64,000 nt of DNA from Chitinophaga horti (GTDB lineage: Bacteria > Bacteroidota > Bacteroidia > Chitinophagales > Chitinophagaceae), in assembly GCF_022867795.2 (NCBI RefSeq), contig NZ_CP107006.1, forward strand, positions 1,302,001-1,366,000. Direction: 5' to 3'. This document shows positions 33,291 to 42,434 of this stretch, piece after piece. The translations under genes were made by a program, and so were the position numbers. The notes beneath the pieces were generated by a model. The model saw nothing but the letters and a program-made list of their open reading frames with translations, was not told the DNA's origin and did no database searches. Every line of letters begins with the position of its first letter. The first letter of the stretch is position 1.

Positions 33291-34031
33291 ATGAACCAGT
33301 CGCCTCTTGCCGGCAACATCCTTACTGTGGATATTGGCGGCTCGCACATCAAAGCTGCCATTATTGACCCGCATGGAGCTTTCGTGCAACCGTACGAAGC
33401 CGTTAAAACGCCTAAAAATCCCGACCCGGCGCGGGTAATCGATATCATCCGGGAACTGGTGAAAAACTTCCCGCCGTATGCAATGGTATCGGTAGGTTTC
33501 CCGGGGTTTGTGGACAAAGGTTTGGTAATTACAGCGCCTAACCTGGGTACAGACAAATGGTACGGCATGCACCTGCAACAACGCCTGGAAGAGTTGCTGG
33601 CCCGGCCGGTACAGGTACGGAACGACGCCGACCTGCTGGGATTAGGTCTTATCACCGGCAAAGGACTCGAAATGGTGATCACCCTTGGAACGGGATTTGG
33701 TACTGCTTTGTTCTCCAACGGAAACCTGCTGCCACACCTCGAAATAGGGCAGCATCCCATCTCTTCCAAACACACTTACGATACGTATGTTGGCGCCCGC
33801 GCACTGGAAAAAGAAGGAGCAGAGAAGTGGAACAAACGAATGAAAAAGGTCATATCTGTACTGCAAACGGTGTTCAACTACGATCACCTTTACATCAGCG
33901 GCGGCAGCGCAGAAAAGATTAACTTCAGTCTCGACGGAAACATTACGCTGGTATCGGCCAAAGACGGGCTGAAGGGCGGCGTAAAACTTTGGATGTCGGC
34001 AGAAAAGGAAGCCGTATTACAGGAACTTTAA
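33291..34031 (+). CDS. ppgK: ROK-family sugar kinase, polyphosphate-glucokinase-like
   Basis: About 246 residues, the size of polyphosphate/ATP glucokinases. ASKHA-fold motifs: phosphate-1 LTVDIGGSHIKAAIID, the sugar-binding VSVGFPGFVDKG, VRNDADLLGLG with the catalytic Asp, and the Thr-Gly loop VITLGTGFGTALF. Family ROK members phosphorylate glucose using ATP or polyphosphate. The choice of polyphosphate is inferred from similarity to that subgroup and is not proven. It is followed 20 bp later by transketolase. The start may be at 33279 or 33291. Confidence -1.
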   Translation: MNQSPLAGNILTVDIGGSHIKAAIIDPHGAFVQPYEAVKTPKNPDPARVIDIIRELVKNFPPYAMVSVGFPGFVDKGLVITAPNLGTDKWYGMHLQQRLEELLARPVQVRNDADLLGLGLITGKGLEMVITLGTGFGTALFSNGNLLPHLEIGQHPISSKHTYDTYVGARALEKEGAEKWNKRMKKVISVLQTVFNYDHLYISGGSAEKINFSLDGNITLVSAKDGLKGGVKLWMSAEKEAVLQEL

Positions 34032-34051
34032 AAAAAATAGCAGCACATATT

Positions 34052-36061
34052 ATGGGATCTTACTCAGTAAACATTGCAGAACAGGCGATCAATACCGCTC
34101 GGCTGCTGGCCGTCGACGGCGTACAGGCGGCTAATTCAGGTCACCCGGGCATGCCGATGGGCGCAGCGCCGATGGCACATACGCTCTGGGGGCACTACAT
34201 GCGTTACAATCCGCAAAATCCACATTGGGCCAACCGCGACAGGTTTGTACTGTCAGCCGGCCACGGCTCTATGTTGCAATACGCTTACCTGTACCTCACG
34301 GGCTATAACATCACCATCGATGACCTGAAAAAGTTCAGGCAGCTCGGCAGCAAAACCGCCGGTCACCCCGAATACGGGCTGCTCGACGGCATAGAAGTAA
34401 CGACCGGTCCACTGGGACAGGGCTTCGTAAACGGCGTGGGCATGGCCATTGCACAAAAACACCAGGCAGCACGCTTTAACAAACCAGGCTTCGAACTGTT
34501 CAACTATCACATCTACGCCATTTGCAGCGATGGCGATATGATGGAGGGCATTACCTCCGAAGCGGCTTCGCTGGCAGGTCACCTGCAGCTAGGCAACATC
34601 ATCTACTTTTATGATGATAACCATATTTCGATTGAAGGCGATACGGCGGTGACGTTTAGTGAAGACGTAACCAAACGCTTCCAGGCATACCATTGGCATG
34701 TACAGGAAGTGGCTGATGGCAATGATCTCGGCGCGTTGTCTGATGCAGTGCATAAAGCCTTGCAGGAAACGGACCGCCCATCACTCATCAAAGTACGCAC
34801 GCATATTGGGTATGGCAGCCCGAATAAGGTAGATACGGCCGGTGTACACGGCTCTCCGCTCGGTGCCGATGAGATCAAACTGGTAAAACAACGCTTCGGC
34901 TTCGATCCGGAGGTTTCATTCGCCGTACCGGAAGATGTGTTTAACTACTACCGCGAAGCCGGCGACAAAGGCGCATTACTGGAAAAAGAATGGGATGCCC
35001 TGTTTACATCCTACAAAAAACAATATCCTGAACTGGCGGCTACTTATCTCGAAGAAAGTAAAGGCCAGCTGCCGGCAGAATGGACGCTGGACTTACCGGA
35101 ATTTGAACCGGTGAAAGGCGGCATCGCTACCCGTAAGGCTTCCGGCAAAGTGCTGAACGCCATCGCTGCCGGTTTACCCGGACTGCTCGGAGGCTCGGCC
35201 GACTTGTCGCCCTCTACGGACACGCACCTGGACAAATACAGTTCTTTTGCCGCCAACGACCGCCTGGGCCGTAACTTCCATTTCGGCATCCGCGAACATG
35301 CGATGGGGGCTATACTGAACGGCATGGCGCTCACGCCGGGCACGATCCCGTACGGCGCCACGTTCCTCATCTTCTCAGAGTACATGCGTCCGCCGATAAG
35401 GCTGGCTGCCATCATGAAAATACGGCCCATCTTCGTGTTTACGCACGATAGCATTGGTTTGGGTGAAGACGGCACCACGCATCAACCTATAGAACAATTA
35501 ATATCGTTACGTTCTATTCCAAACCTCCTCGTAATACGCCCTGCCGACGCAAACGAAACCGCGCAGGCATGGCGTGTGGCCATACAACATACTACCGGCC
35601 CGGTGGTGATCGTGCTCACGCGGCAAAACCTGCCGGTGTTAGACCAGCAGCGTTACACAAAGGCAACTTCGCTGGAAAAAGGCGCATATGTATTGTCAGA
35701 AGCGCATGCAACACCTGAACTGATTCTCATTGCCACCGGTTCGGAAGTGCAACTGGCCATACAGGCGCAGGAGAAGCTGAAAGAAGAAGGCATCGCGGCA
35801 AGGGTAGTGAGCATGCCATCGTGGGAGCTGTTCGAAAAGCAGGATGCGGCTTATAAGGAGTCCGTACTGCCAAAAAGTATTCGCCGCAGGGTATCCATAG
35901 AGGCCGGTTCCACACTGGGTTGGCTGAAATATACGACCGAAGACGGCGATGCGATGGGTATCGATACATTCGGCGAATCGGCACCGGCAGAGGCATTGTA
36001 CAAACACTTTGGCTTAACAGTGGAGGAAGTAGTAAGGCGATCAAAAGCGTTAAAAAAATAA
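34052..36061 (+). CDS. tkt: transketolase
   Basis: Full-length enzyme of 669 residues, from the ATG at 34052 (MGSYSVNIAEQ); an upstream in-frame ATG at 33989 overlaps ppgK and is rejected. The thiamine diphosphate region is clear: ANSGHPGMPMGAAPMAHTLW, GPLGQGFVNGVGMAIAQK, SDGDMMEGITSEAASLAGH and the pyrimidine-domain FTHDSIGLGEDGTTHQP. It interconverts ketose and aldose phosphates in the non-oxidative pentose phosphate pathway. Spacing suggests ppgK-tkt-HAD as one operon; the HAD gene starts one base after the stop. Confidence -1.
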   Translation: MGSYSVNIAEQAINTARLLAVDGVQAANSGHPGMPMGAAPMAHTLWGHYMRYNPQNPHWANRDRFVLSAGHGSMLQYAYLYLTGYNITIDDLKKFRQLGSKTAGHPEYGLLDGIEVTTGPLGQGFVNGVGMAIAQKHQAARFNKPGFELFNYHIYAICSDGDMMEGITSEAASLAGHLQLGNIIYFYDDNHISIEGDTAVTFSEDVTKRFQAYHWHVQEVADGNDLGALSDAVHKALQETDRPSLIKVRTHIGYGSPNKVDTAGVHGSPLGADEIKLVKQRFGFDPEVSFAVPEDVFNYYREAGDKGALLEKEWDALFTSYKKQYPELAATYLEESKGQLPAEWTLDLPEFEPVKGGIATRKASGKVLNAIAAGLPGLLGGSADLSPSTDTHLDKYSSFAANDRLGRNFHFGIREHAMGAILNGMALTPGTIPYGATFLIFSEYMRPPIRLAAIMKIRPIFVFTHDSIGLGEDGTTHQPIEQLISLRSIPNLLVIRPADANETAQAWRVAIQHTTGPVVIVLTRQNLPVLDQQRYTKATSLEKGAYVLSEAHATPELILIATGSEVQLAIQAQEKLKEEGIAARVVSMPSWELFEKQDAAYKESVLPKSIRRRVSIEAGSTLGWLKYTTEDGDAMGIDTFGESAPAEALYKHFGLTVEEVVRRSKALKK

Positions 36062-36062
36062 C

Positions 36063-36671
36063 ATGGATGCAACCAATGTAAAAGTACTTTTCCTGGATGT
36101 AGGCGGCGTATTGCTCACCAACGGATGGGGACATAAATCACGCGAGAAAGCGGCGCAGCTGTTCAACATCAGCTATGCAGAAATGAATACGCTGCACGAT
36201 TTCATCTTCAACGTGTATGAGATCGGCCGTATTTCGCTGGACCAGTATCTTGACTTCACCGTGTTTAATCACCCGCGTGATTTCACGAAAGAGGATTTTA
36301 AAGCGTTTATGTATTCGCAGTCAGAAGCATTGCCCGATATGCTGCCATGGCTGCTGGAGTGGAAACGGTCGGGCTGCGCGTTCCGCATCATTTCCATCAA
36401 TAACGAAGGAAAAGAACTGAACGATTACCGTATCAAAAAGTTTCGCCTTCACGATGTGTTCGACGCATTTATTTCCTCCTGCGAAGTAGGCATGCGTAAA
36501 CCGGATCCGGGCATCTTTCAGCTGGCAATGGGCATTGCGCAGGTAAATCCCGATCAGTGTTATTATTTCGACGATCGTGTCATGCTGACAGAAACCGCGC
36601 GGGGACTGGGCATCAACGCATTTCATCATACGGACTTCAATACGTCTAAAAGTATCATCGAAAAATTGTAG
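36063..36671 (+). CDS. HAD-superfamily hydrolase, YihX-like
   Basis: A 202-residue haloacid dehalogenase-like phosphatase. Motif I is LFLDVGGVLL, with Asp at the nucleophile position but Gly where the second Asp is usual; this variant is common in the YihX-type branch and need not mean inactivity. Motif III-like MRKPDPGIF and motif IV YYFDDRV are present. YihX dephosphorylates alpha-D-glucose 1-phosphate, which would fit the sugar-kinase and transketolase operon, but that substrate is a guess. One base separates it from tkt. Confidence -1.
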   Translation: MDATNVKVLFLDVGGVLLTNGWGHKSREKAAQLFNISYAEMNTLHDFIFNVYEIGRISLDQYLDFTVFNHPRDFTKEDFKAFMYSQSEALPDMLPWLLEWKRSGCAFRIISINNEGKELNDYRIKKFRLHDVFDAFISSCEVGMRKPDPGIFQLAMGIAQVNPDQCYYFDDRVMLTETARGLGINAFHHTDFNTSKSIIEKL

Positions 36672-36723
36672 CTTCATGGATGGTCGGGGAGCGGGTATAA
36701 CGTTCCCCGGCTACACGAAGCTA
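36669..36723. other. two-tier hairpin containing the HAD stop codon
   Basis: TAGCTTC (36669-36675) pairs with GAAGCTA (36717-36723), and CGGGGAGCG (36685-36693) pairs with CGTTCCCCG (36701-36709) through one G-U pair. The TAG stop is the first base triplet of the stem. No U-run follows on the plus strand, so this is not a clear terminator. The glucosidase gene begins 12 bp later. Confidence -1.
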
Positions 36724-36734
36724 AAACCGGTGAT

Positions 36735-39359
36735 ATGACAGCAGAAGCAACAAGATTAGCGCAGCATTACGATAAGAAAGAGAATTGGCTGAAGTGGGGA
36801 CCGTACTTGTCGGAGCGGCAGTGGGGCACCGTGCGGGAGGATTATAGTCGCGACGGCAACGCCTGGGACTATTTGTCGCACGACATGGCACGCAGTAAGG
36901 CATATAAGTGGGGAGAAGACGGCATAGCCGGTATCAGCGACGATAAACAATTGCTTTGCCTGAGCCTCGCACTCTGGAACGGCAAAGATCCTATTCTGAA
37001 AGAACGCCTCTTTGGCCTCACAAACGGGGAAGGCAATCATGGCGAAGATGTTAAAGAACTTTATTATTATCTCGACAATGTTCCTACACATTCGTATCAG
37101 CAATACCTTTATAAGTATCCGCAGCAGCCTTACCCGTACAATTGGCTGGTGGAGGAAAACGGGCGGCGCGATAAGCGACACCCCGAGTTTGAACTGACCG
37201 ATACCGGCATCTTTTCCGACGATAAATACTTCGACGTGTTTTCTGAATACGCGAAGGCCGGTACAGATGATATCTGCATTCGCTACACCGCGTATAACCG
37301 TGGAAGTGAGCCTGCTCCTTTACACCTCATTCCGCAACTCGTTTTCCGTAACACCTGGAGTGGCCAGATCATGGCGCAACAACCGCTGATCACCAATACC
37401 GGTGATGGCGTACTGTTGTTGCAAAGTGAAGGATTGGGTACTTACCGTTGTTACGTAGATGGTGCGCCGCAGTTGCTGTTCACCAATAACGAAACAAATC
37501 ACCAACGTCTCAGTGGCAAACAAAATCACGTGCCTTATGTGAAAGATGCGTTCCATGAGTGTGTCGTGCAGCAACGTACGGAGGCCGTAAGCCCGGTACA
37601 GGAAGGTTCTAAAGCAGGCATCTGGTATCAGTTTGAAGTACCCGCCGGCGGCAGTGTGGAAGTGCGTTTGCGGCTTACGAATGCTACGCTCAAAAAGCCC
37701 TTCGCGACCTTTGAGCAGGTGTTTAATGATCGCAAAGCAGAAGCAGACGCCTTCTACGAAACAAAACACGCGGCAGCCAAAAGCGAAGATGAGAAGCGGA
37801 TGCAGCGCCAGGCCTGGGCGGGTATGTTGTGGAACAAACAATTCTACGCATACAACGTAAACCAGTGGCTGCACGAAGATCCCGATCATACGCATTGCGA
37901 CAACTACAAACGGAACGCCCGCAACAGCGAGTGGAAACACTTTGTAGCGGAAGATATTATCTCCATGCCCGACAAGTGGGAGTATCCCTGGTTTGCCGCC
38001 TGGGACCATGCCTTCCACGCATTAGCTTTTGCCACGATCGATCCCGATTTTGCGAAAGACCAGCTGGCGTTGCTGGTAAAGGTGCGGTATATGCACCCGA
38101 ACGGACAGCTGCCTGCCTACGAATGGGATTTCAGTGACGTAAACCCGCCGGTACATGCCATGGCGGCCTATAAGGTGTTTAAAACAGACTGGGCGCAGAA
38201 AGGCAAGCCGGATTATGTGTTCCTCGAAAAGGTATTTCAGAAGCTGCTGATGAACTTCACCTGGTGGGTAAACCGCAAAGACAGCAACGGCAATAACATC
38301 TTCGAAGGCGGCTTCCTGGGGTTGGATAACATCGGCATCTTTAACCGCAGCGCGCCTGTGCCCGGTGGTGGCTATCTCGAACAGGCCGACGGCACCAGCT
38401 GGATGGCCATGTATTCACTGAATCTTACACAAATCGCGATAGAACTGAGCTTGTATAACCCGGTGTACAAATCGATGGTGATCAAGTTCTTCGAACACTT
38501 CCTGCACATTGCCGGCGCCATCACACACATGGGAGAGGAGTCTGAAGGTTTGTGGGATGATGTTGACGGCTTCTATTACGACGTGCTTCGCCGTCCCGAT
38601 GGCAGCTGGGACAGGTTACGCCTGCGCTCCATCGTGGGCCTAATTCCCATGTTCGCCACGATATTGTTCGACACGCCTACCTGGGAAAAGTTGCCCGATG
38701 TAAAAGAAGAAATGGACCGCTTCGCCCGCCGCCGCCCCGACCTGGCAGCGCTGGTAAGCCGCTGGCGCGATGAAAAAGGCGATGAGCAACACTTGATGTC
38801 GCTGCTGCGTGGCCATCGCTTAAAGCTCCTGTTACGCCGTATGCTCGATCCGAACGAGTTCCTGTCTGACTACGGTATTCGCTCCTTGTCTAAAATATAC
38901 CACGATAAACCTTTCGGTTACTGGCTGAACGGCGCCGACTACTCCGTACGCTACGCCCCCGGCGAAAGCGAGACGAACATGTTCGGCGGCAACAGCAACT
39001 GGCGCGGCCCGATATGGTTCCCGTTAAACTTCTTACTGGTAGATGCACTTTACAGTCTGCACGACTACTACACTGCCGATTTCCGGGTAGAGTATCCGAC
39101 CGGCTCCGGCCAATATAGCTCCCTGGCGGAGATTGCTGCCTCACTTAGTGAGCGGCTGAAAAAGCCTTTCCTGGAAGATGCCAACGGCAGCCGTCCTGTA
39201 TTCGGCGGCGATCCGTTGTATAACCGGCCGCATTTTAAAGACTACATCCTGTTTTATGAATACTTCAACGGCGACAACGGCAAGGGTCACGGTGCAAGCC
39301 ACCAGACCGGCTGGACGGGCCTCGTGGCGGTGATGGACCCGTTGTGTAAGATCCATTAA
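36735..39359 (+). CDS. GH63-type glucosidase (MGH1-like)
   Basis: An 874-residue enzyme without a signal peptide, so probably cytosolic. The N-terminus ENWLKWGPYLSERQWGTVREDYS and the middle WDHAFHALAFATIDPDFAKDQ, FEGGFLGLDNIGIFNRS and MFGGNSNWRGPIWFPLNF match the MGH1-like family with an (alpha/alpha)6 barrel. The family acts on glucosides or mannosylglycerate-type compounds with inversion. Which disaccharide it cleaves is unknown. Given treXYZ elsewhere in the window, an internal glucoside is possible. It forms a run with the upstream sugar-metabolism genes. Confidence -1.
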   Translation: MTAEATRLAQHYDKKENWLKWGPYLSERQWGTVREDYSRDGNAWDYLSHDMARSKAYKWGEDGIAGISDDKQLLCLSLALWNGKDPILKERLFGLTNGEGNHGEDVKELYYYLDNVPTHSYQQYLYKYPQQPYPYNWLVEENGRRDKRHPEFELTDTGIFSDDKYFDVFSEYAKAGTDDICIRYTAYNRGSEPAPLHLIPQLVFRNTWSGQIMAQQPLITNTGDGVLLLQSEGLGTYRCYVDGAPQLLFTNNETNHQRLSGKQNHVPYVKDAFHECVVQQRTEAVSPVQEGSKAGIWYQFEVPAGGSVEVRLRLTNATLKKPFATFEQVFNDRKAEADAFYETKHAAAKSEDEKRMQRQAWAGMLWNKQFYAYNVNQWLHEDPDHTHCDNYKRNARNSEWKHFVAEDIISMPDKWEYPWFAAWDHAFHALAFATIDPDFAKDQLALLVKVRYMHPNGQLPAYEWDFSDVNPPVHAMAAYKVFKTDWAQKGKPDYVFLEKVFQKLLMNFTWWVNRKDSNGNNIFEGGFLGLDNIGIFNRSAPVPGGGYLEQADGTSWMAMYSLNLTQIAIELSLYNPVYKSMVIKFFEHFLHIAGAITHMGEESEGLWDDVDGFYYDVLRRPDGSWDRLRLRSIVGLIPMFATILFDTPTWEKLPDVKEEMDRFARRRPDLAALVSRWRDEKGDEQHLMSLLRGHRLKLLLRRMLDPNEFLSDYGIRSLSKIYHDKPFGYWLNGADYSVRYAPGESETNMFGGNSNWRGPIWFPLNFLLVDALYSLHDYYTADFRVEYPTGSGQYSSLAEIAASLSERLKKPFLEDANGSRPVFGGDPLYNRPHFKDYILFYEYFNGDNGKGHGASHQTGWTGLVAVMDPLCKIH

Positions 39360-39364
39360 CGGGG

Positions 39365-41188
39365 CTACTCCGCCTTCGCAGGATCCACTAACACCGGCAG
39401 CCACACCCTGAACCGTGAGGCCTCGCTTTGCGTATTACCCGCCGATGCGTAGTCGCACAACGTGAGCGTAGTGGTGCCGGAACCGCCTTCCTTATAAGAT
39501 TCCATTATAAATGGCGCTTTCAACTGTAGCCAGGTAGCGCCGCGTACGGGCGTCAGATCAACGTATCCCTGTTTATTGACTACAGGTGTTACCGGCATGC
39601 TGTTGTCCGGTCCGCCGAGGCGCGCATCGCGTGTGAGTACGATGGGGCCGCGGGTGATGGCAATATGGTGGTTTTGCCGGTGCAGGCGTCCACGCATATC
39701 GAGTGTAAGCTTCAATTGATCGCCAGGTTGCCACGTGCGGTCGATGCTGACGTATTCACCCGCTTTGATAGCCTGAACCGGCTCGCCGTTTACGGTGAGA
39801 GTGCTCTGGCTACTCCATGCAGGGATGCGCAGTTTGATAGGGAAACGTGTGGCTTTACGCGGCTTCACCGTAATCGTGATAGTGCTGTCGGCCGGGTAGG
39901 TCGTTTGTTGTGTGATAGTGGTGTTGTTTACTTCATAGCTGCCCGGCAGGTAAAAGTTGATGCGCGCACCGCTGCCTTCCGTCATGACCGCGGTGGAGGG
40001 CAGGGTAAACAATCCGCGCGGACCACTGGCCACACAGCAATTGATACCCATGTGGCATTGCTCACTGCCTTCCATTCGTAAGCCGGCTAAGGGTGTATAC
40101 TTAGCCCAGTCGCTGCCGTCGGCGGACATAGCGCCTAATAATGCATTATAGAAACTGATCTCGATAGCATCCGCGTATTTGGCGTCGCCGGTGAGGCGTA
40201 ACAGTTGTTGGCTTAGTTTGATCCAGGTGGCTGTTACACAAGTTTCCTGGTAATGTTTCATGGGCAGCGTTTGCCGCGCCGCGCCACCAAACCAGCACTC
40301 CATCGCCGATCCCGAGCCGGCAATGTTAATTTCCGTCTGTCGGATGTTTTCCCAGGTTAGTGCTACGGCCTGGCGGTATCGTGCGTTGCCGGTAATACGG
40401 TACAGCTCCAGCAATCCTTCGTAACATGACATCATCTCGTACGCCTTTTGTCCCTGGTCCCACCCAAACCATTTACCAGGCCCCGGCTGCGGCCAGCGTT
40501 GCGCTACGTTCACAGTGCTTTTGCCGATCAGCTGTGGGCCTTCGGGTTGTTCCCATTGTTGTACGATCGTCTCGGCGAAATCCAGGTACTTTTGTTGTTT
40601 GGTGCGTTGATATAATAAGACGATGGGTTCTAATACGGACGTAGCGGCCATACCACGATGGTTGCCTGCTTTTACGAGCAACATGTTCCGCTCCTGCAGC
40701 TCCTTCACCAGGTGGTCCGCGGCGCGACCGGCAGCATGCAGGGCGGCCTTATTGCCGGTGAGGTCGTACCAGGAGAGGAGCCCGAGCATACAGTACTTGC
40801 GTCCCCAAACATCCCACTGCTGCAGGTGTTTGTCGGGGGCATAGTTGCCGATGTAGCCGTCCGCGGACTGGCTTGCCAGTAAGCCTGCTACGGCTTTATC
40901 CAGCAGGGCTTTCAGCTTCGGTTCCGGGCGATAGCGATAGGCCAGCACGGCGGACGTAAACCATTTACCCCAAAACTCGCTCTGCCAGCAACGGTCTTCG
41001 TGCCGGTCGTTAAATGGCGCAATCAGTTTGTCAACGTCCTGGGCGAGGATGCGATGCTCGTAGGCAGCGTTCAGCCGTTCGGCAGGGTAACCTTCAAGGT
41101 GTTGCCTGTAAACCGGGGCCAGTACGTCCTTCGGTGCCTGCGCTTGTACAGCGCACGGGAATAATAGGATCAGGAGGAAGCGATGCAT
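39365..41188 (-). CDS. GH127-family beta-L-arabinofuranosidase-like protein, exported
   Basis: From the ATG at 41188 the protein starts MHRFLLILLFPCAVQAQA, a signal peptide; an upstream reading to 41284 runs through a palindromic repeat and is not a good gene start. The (alpha/alpha)6 barrel has the GH127 metal site: QETC (Glu315, Cys317) and NCC (Cys384, Cys385), corresponding to the zinc-Cys ligands of the characterised family. A C-terminal beta domain runs from about residue 420. The enzyme likely removes terminal sugars such as L-arabinofuranose from plant glycans in the periplasm. It is convergent with the glucosidase gene with only 5 bp between stops. Confidence -1.
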   Translation of the reverse strand: MHRFLLILLFPCAVQAQAPKDVLAPVYRQHLEGYPAERLNAAYEHRILAQDVDKLIAPFNDRHEDRCWQSEFWGKWFTSAVLAYRYRPEPKLKALLDKAVAGLLASQSADGYIGNYAPDKHLQQWDVWGRKYCMLGLLSWYDLTGNKAALHAAGRAADHLVKELQERNMLLVKAGNHRGMAATSVLEPIVLLYQRTKQQKYLDFAETIVQQWEQPEGPQLIGKSTVNVAQRWPQPGPGKWFGWDQGQKAYEMMSCYEGLLELYRITGNARYRQAVALTWENIRQTEINIAGSGSAMECWFGGAARQTLPMKHYQETCVTATWIKLSQQLLRLTGDAKYADAIEISFYNALLGAMSADGSDWAKYTPLAGLRMEGSEQCHMGINCCVASGPRGLFTLPSTAVMTEGSGARINFYLPGSYEVNNTTITQQTTYPADSTITITVKPRKATRFPIKLRIPAWSSQSTLTVNGEPVQAIKAGEYVSIDRTWQPGDQLKLTLDMRGRLHRQNHHIAITRGPIVLTRDARLGGPDNSMPVTPVVNKQGYVDLTPVRGATWLQLKAPFIMESYKEGGSGTTTLTLCDYASAGNTQSEASRFRVWLPVLVDPAKAE

Positions 41189-41252
41189 GAACGTGGATTT
41201 GTGGAGAGAGTAAGATAGGGAAAAATGCTTGGAAGCGAATACTAGCGCGAAT

Positions 41253-41330
41253 GTTTGCTTCATTTCATTCACAATGACGATCAAGGTACGATCGTCTCCC
41301 CACCGTCATTGCGACCGCAGGGAAGCAAAC
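41253..41330. repeat. dispersed palindromic repeat, full copy
   Basis: Outer arms GTTTGCTTC (41253-41261) and GAAGCAAAC (41322-41330) match perfectly, as do inner arms CAATGACG (41272-41279) and CGTCATTG (41304-41311). A third stem GACGATC/GATCGTC lies in the middle. A related half copy occurs at 48700-48732. The right arm reads like the interspersed GTCATTGCGA...GAAGCAA repeats found in several Bacteroidota genomes. Confidence -1.
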
Positions 41331-41423
41331 TTCGTGTGTAGTCTCCGCGTCGCAGACATATGATGGCGTTGTTGGAGCGACTGTCGCCGACATCTGCTTC
41401 AGTCGCTTTCCGCTATCGCGGGC

Positions 41424-41450
41424 AAAAAAATACCGTGCGTTCGCACGGTA
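41424..41450 (-). terminator. intrinsic terminator of the VOC gene
   Basis: On the minus strand the stem TACCGTGC-GAAC-GCACGGTA is followed by TTTTTTT. It lies 3 bp after the VOC stop codon, which is tight but typical. Confidence -1.
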
Positions 41451-41453
41451 CCC

Positions 41454-41843
41454 TTATTTTTCATAAATCTCCAACGGCAGCCCGTCAGGATCGGTAAAGA
41501 ACGTAAACTTCTTTTTCGTGATCTCGTCCACGCGCACATCTTCTACCGGAACATGATGCTGGCGGAGCTTCTGGGCTTCGGCATCCACATCGTCTACCTC
41601 AAAAGCCAGGTGCCGTAAACCCTGTGCTTCAGGCCGCGATGGGCGAGGGGGAGGCGAGGGGAAGGTGAACAACTCGATCAGGTATTGGCCGTTCAGTGAC
41701 AGGTCCAGCTTATACGACTGCCGCTCGAGCCGGTAAGTTTCCTTAATTACCTGGAAGCCCAAAACATCCGTATAGAAGGCTTTGGACCGCTCATAGTCGG
41801 AACAGATGATGGCAATATGGTGGACTTTATTCAGCTTCAACAT
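41454..41843 (-). CDS. VOC-family protein, YaeR/glyoxalase-I-like
   Basis: A 129-residue glyoxalase/bleomycin-resistance fold. The first half carries VHHIAIICSDYERSKAFYTDVLGF and YLIELFTFP, the second GLRHLAFEVDDVDAEAQKL and KFTFFTDPDGLPLEIYE. The metal ligands of the fold, His in VHHIA, Glu in IELF, His in LRHLAF and Glu in PLEIYE, are all present. This matches YaeR-type VOC proteins. Its substrate is not known; glyoxalase I activity is not claimed. A perfect -7 box lies 26 bp upstream and a terminator directly downstream, so it is monocistronic. Confidence -1.
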   Translation of the reverse strand: MLKLNKVHHIAIICSDYERSKAFYTDVLGFQVIKETYRLERQSYKLDLSLNGQYLIELFTFPSPPPRPSRPEAQGLRHLAFEVDDVDAEAQKLRQHHVPVEDVRVDEITKKKFTFFTDPDGLPLEIYEK

Positions 41844-41868
41844 AAACGGCTCATTGTATAAGTGGCCG

Positions 41869-41876
41869 CAAATCTA
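41869..41876 (-). promoter_or_regulatory. -7 promoter box of the VOC gene
   Basis: CAAATCTA on the plus strand reads TAGATTTG on the minus strand, an exact TAnnTTTG match 26 bp from the VOC start codon. A -33 TTTG was not seen. Confidence -1.
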
Positions 41877-41919
41877 AAAAAATATTCTTTGCTGGCCGGA
41901 TTATTGTGACAAATCGGCC

Positions 41920-42399
41920 ATGACAAATAAAAAAACTGACGTGGTAACGGAGCTGGTTACGCTCATTAAAAAGGGCAATGCACACGTCCCTCTAACCGAT
42001 GCAGTGGCGGATTTACCGGCAGAATTACGCGGTAAAAAAGTACGCGGACTACCGTATTCCATCTGGCAACTGGTCGATCACCTGCGTTTTACGCAATGGG
42101 ACATAGTGGAGTTCAGCACCGCCGAAGGACATGAAAGCCCGGAGTGGCCCGCTGGCTATTGGTCGGAGCATATAACGGAGGTATCCGACGAATTATGGAA
42201 CGGGGCCTTGCAGCAGATTGCCAAAGACCAGGAACGTTTCTTCAAACTATTGAAAGACAGGGCAGACGAGTTGCTGCAGCCATTCCCCTGGGGATCGGGA
42301 CAGTCGTTGTTTCGCGAAGCAGTATTGATCGCCGACCACAATGCTTATCATGTGGGGGAGATCATCGTGCTGCGAAGATTGTTGGACGCATGGGAATAA
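41920..42399 (+). CDS. DinB-family protein
   Basis: A 159-residue four-helix protein. Metal-ligand histidines of the DinB/YfiT fold are visible: one in SIWQLVDHLRFTQWD and two in IADHNAYHVGEIIVLRRLL (HxxxH). DinB-like proteins are damage-inducible or thiol-transferase enzymes in other phyla; no function can be fixed here. It is divergent from the VOC gene, and a terminator follows 5 bp after its stop. Confidence -1.
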   Translation: MTNKKTDVVTELVTLIKKGNAHVPLTDAVADLPAELRGKKVRGLPYSIWQLVDHLRFTQWDIVEFSTAEGHESPEWPAGYWSEHITEVSDELWNGALQQIAKDQERFFKLLKDRADELLQPFPWGSGQSLFREAVLIADHNAYHVGEIIVLRRLLDAWE

Positions 42400-42403
42400 G
42401 ATA

Positions 42404-42429
42404 AGGGCTGACCATCACTGATCAGCCCT
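42404..42429. terminator. bidirectional terminator between dinB-like gene and surE
   Basis: An 8-bp stem AGGGCTGA/TCAGCCCT is followed by CGTTATTATTT on the plus strand. It separates the DinB gene from the convergent surE gene. Confidence -1.
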
Positions 42430-42434
42430 CGTTA

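Noticed and set aside
36063-36671. Loss of HAD activity because motif I reads DVGGV
   Set aside because: The second Asp is replaced in a known branch of the family (YihX-type), so the change alone is not evidence of inactivity.
41189-41284. Longer start for the GH127 gene at 41284
   Set aside because: The extension reaches into a palindromic repeat and would bury the signal peptide that begins at 41188.
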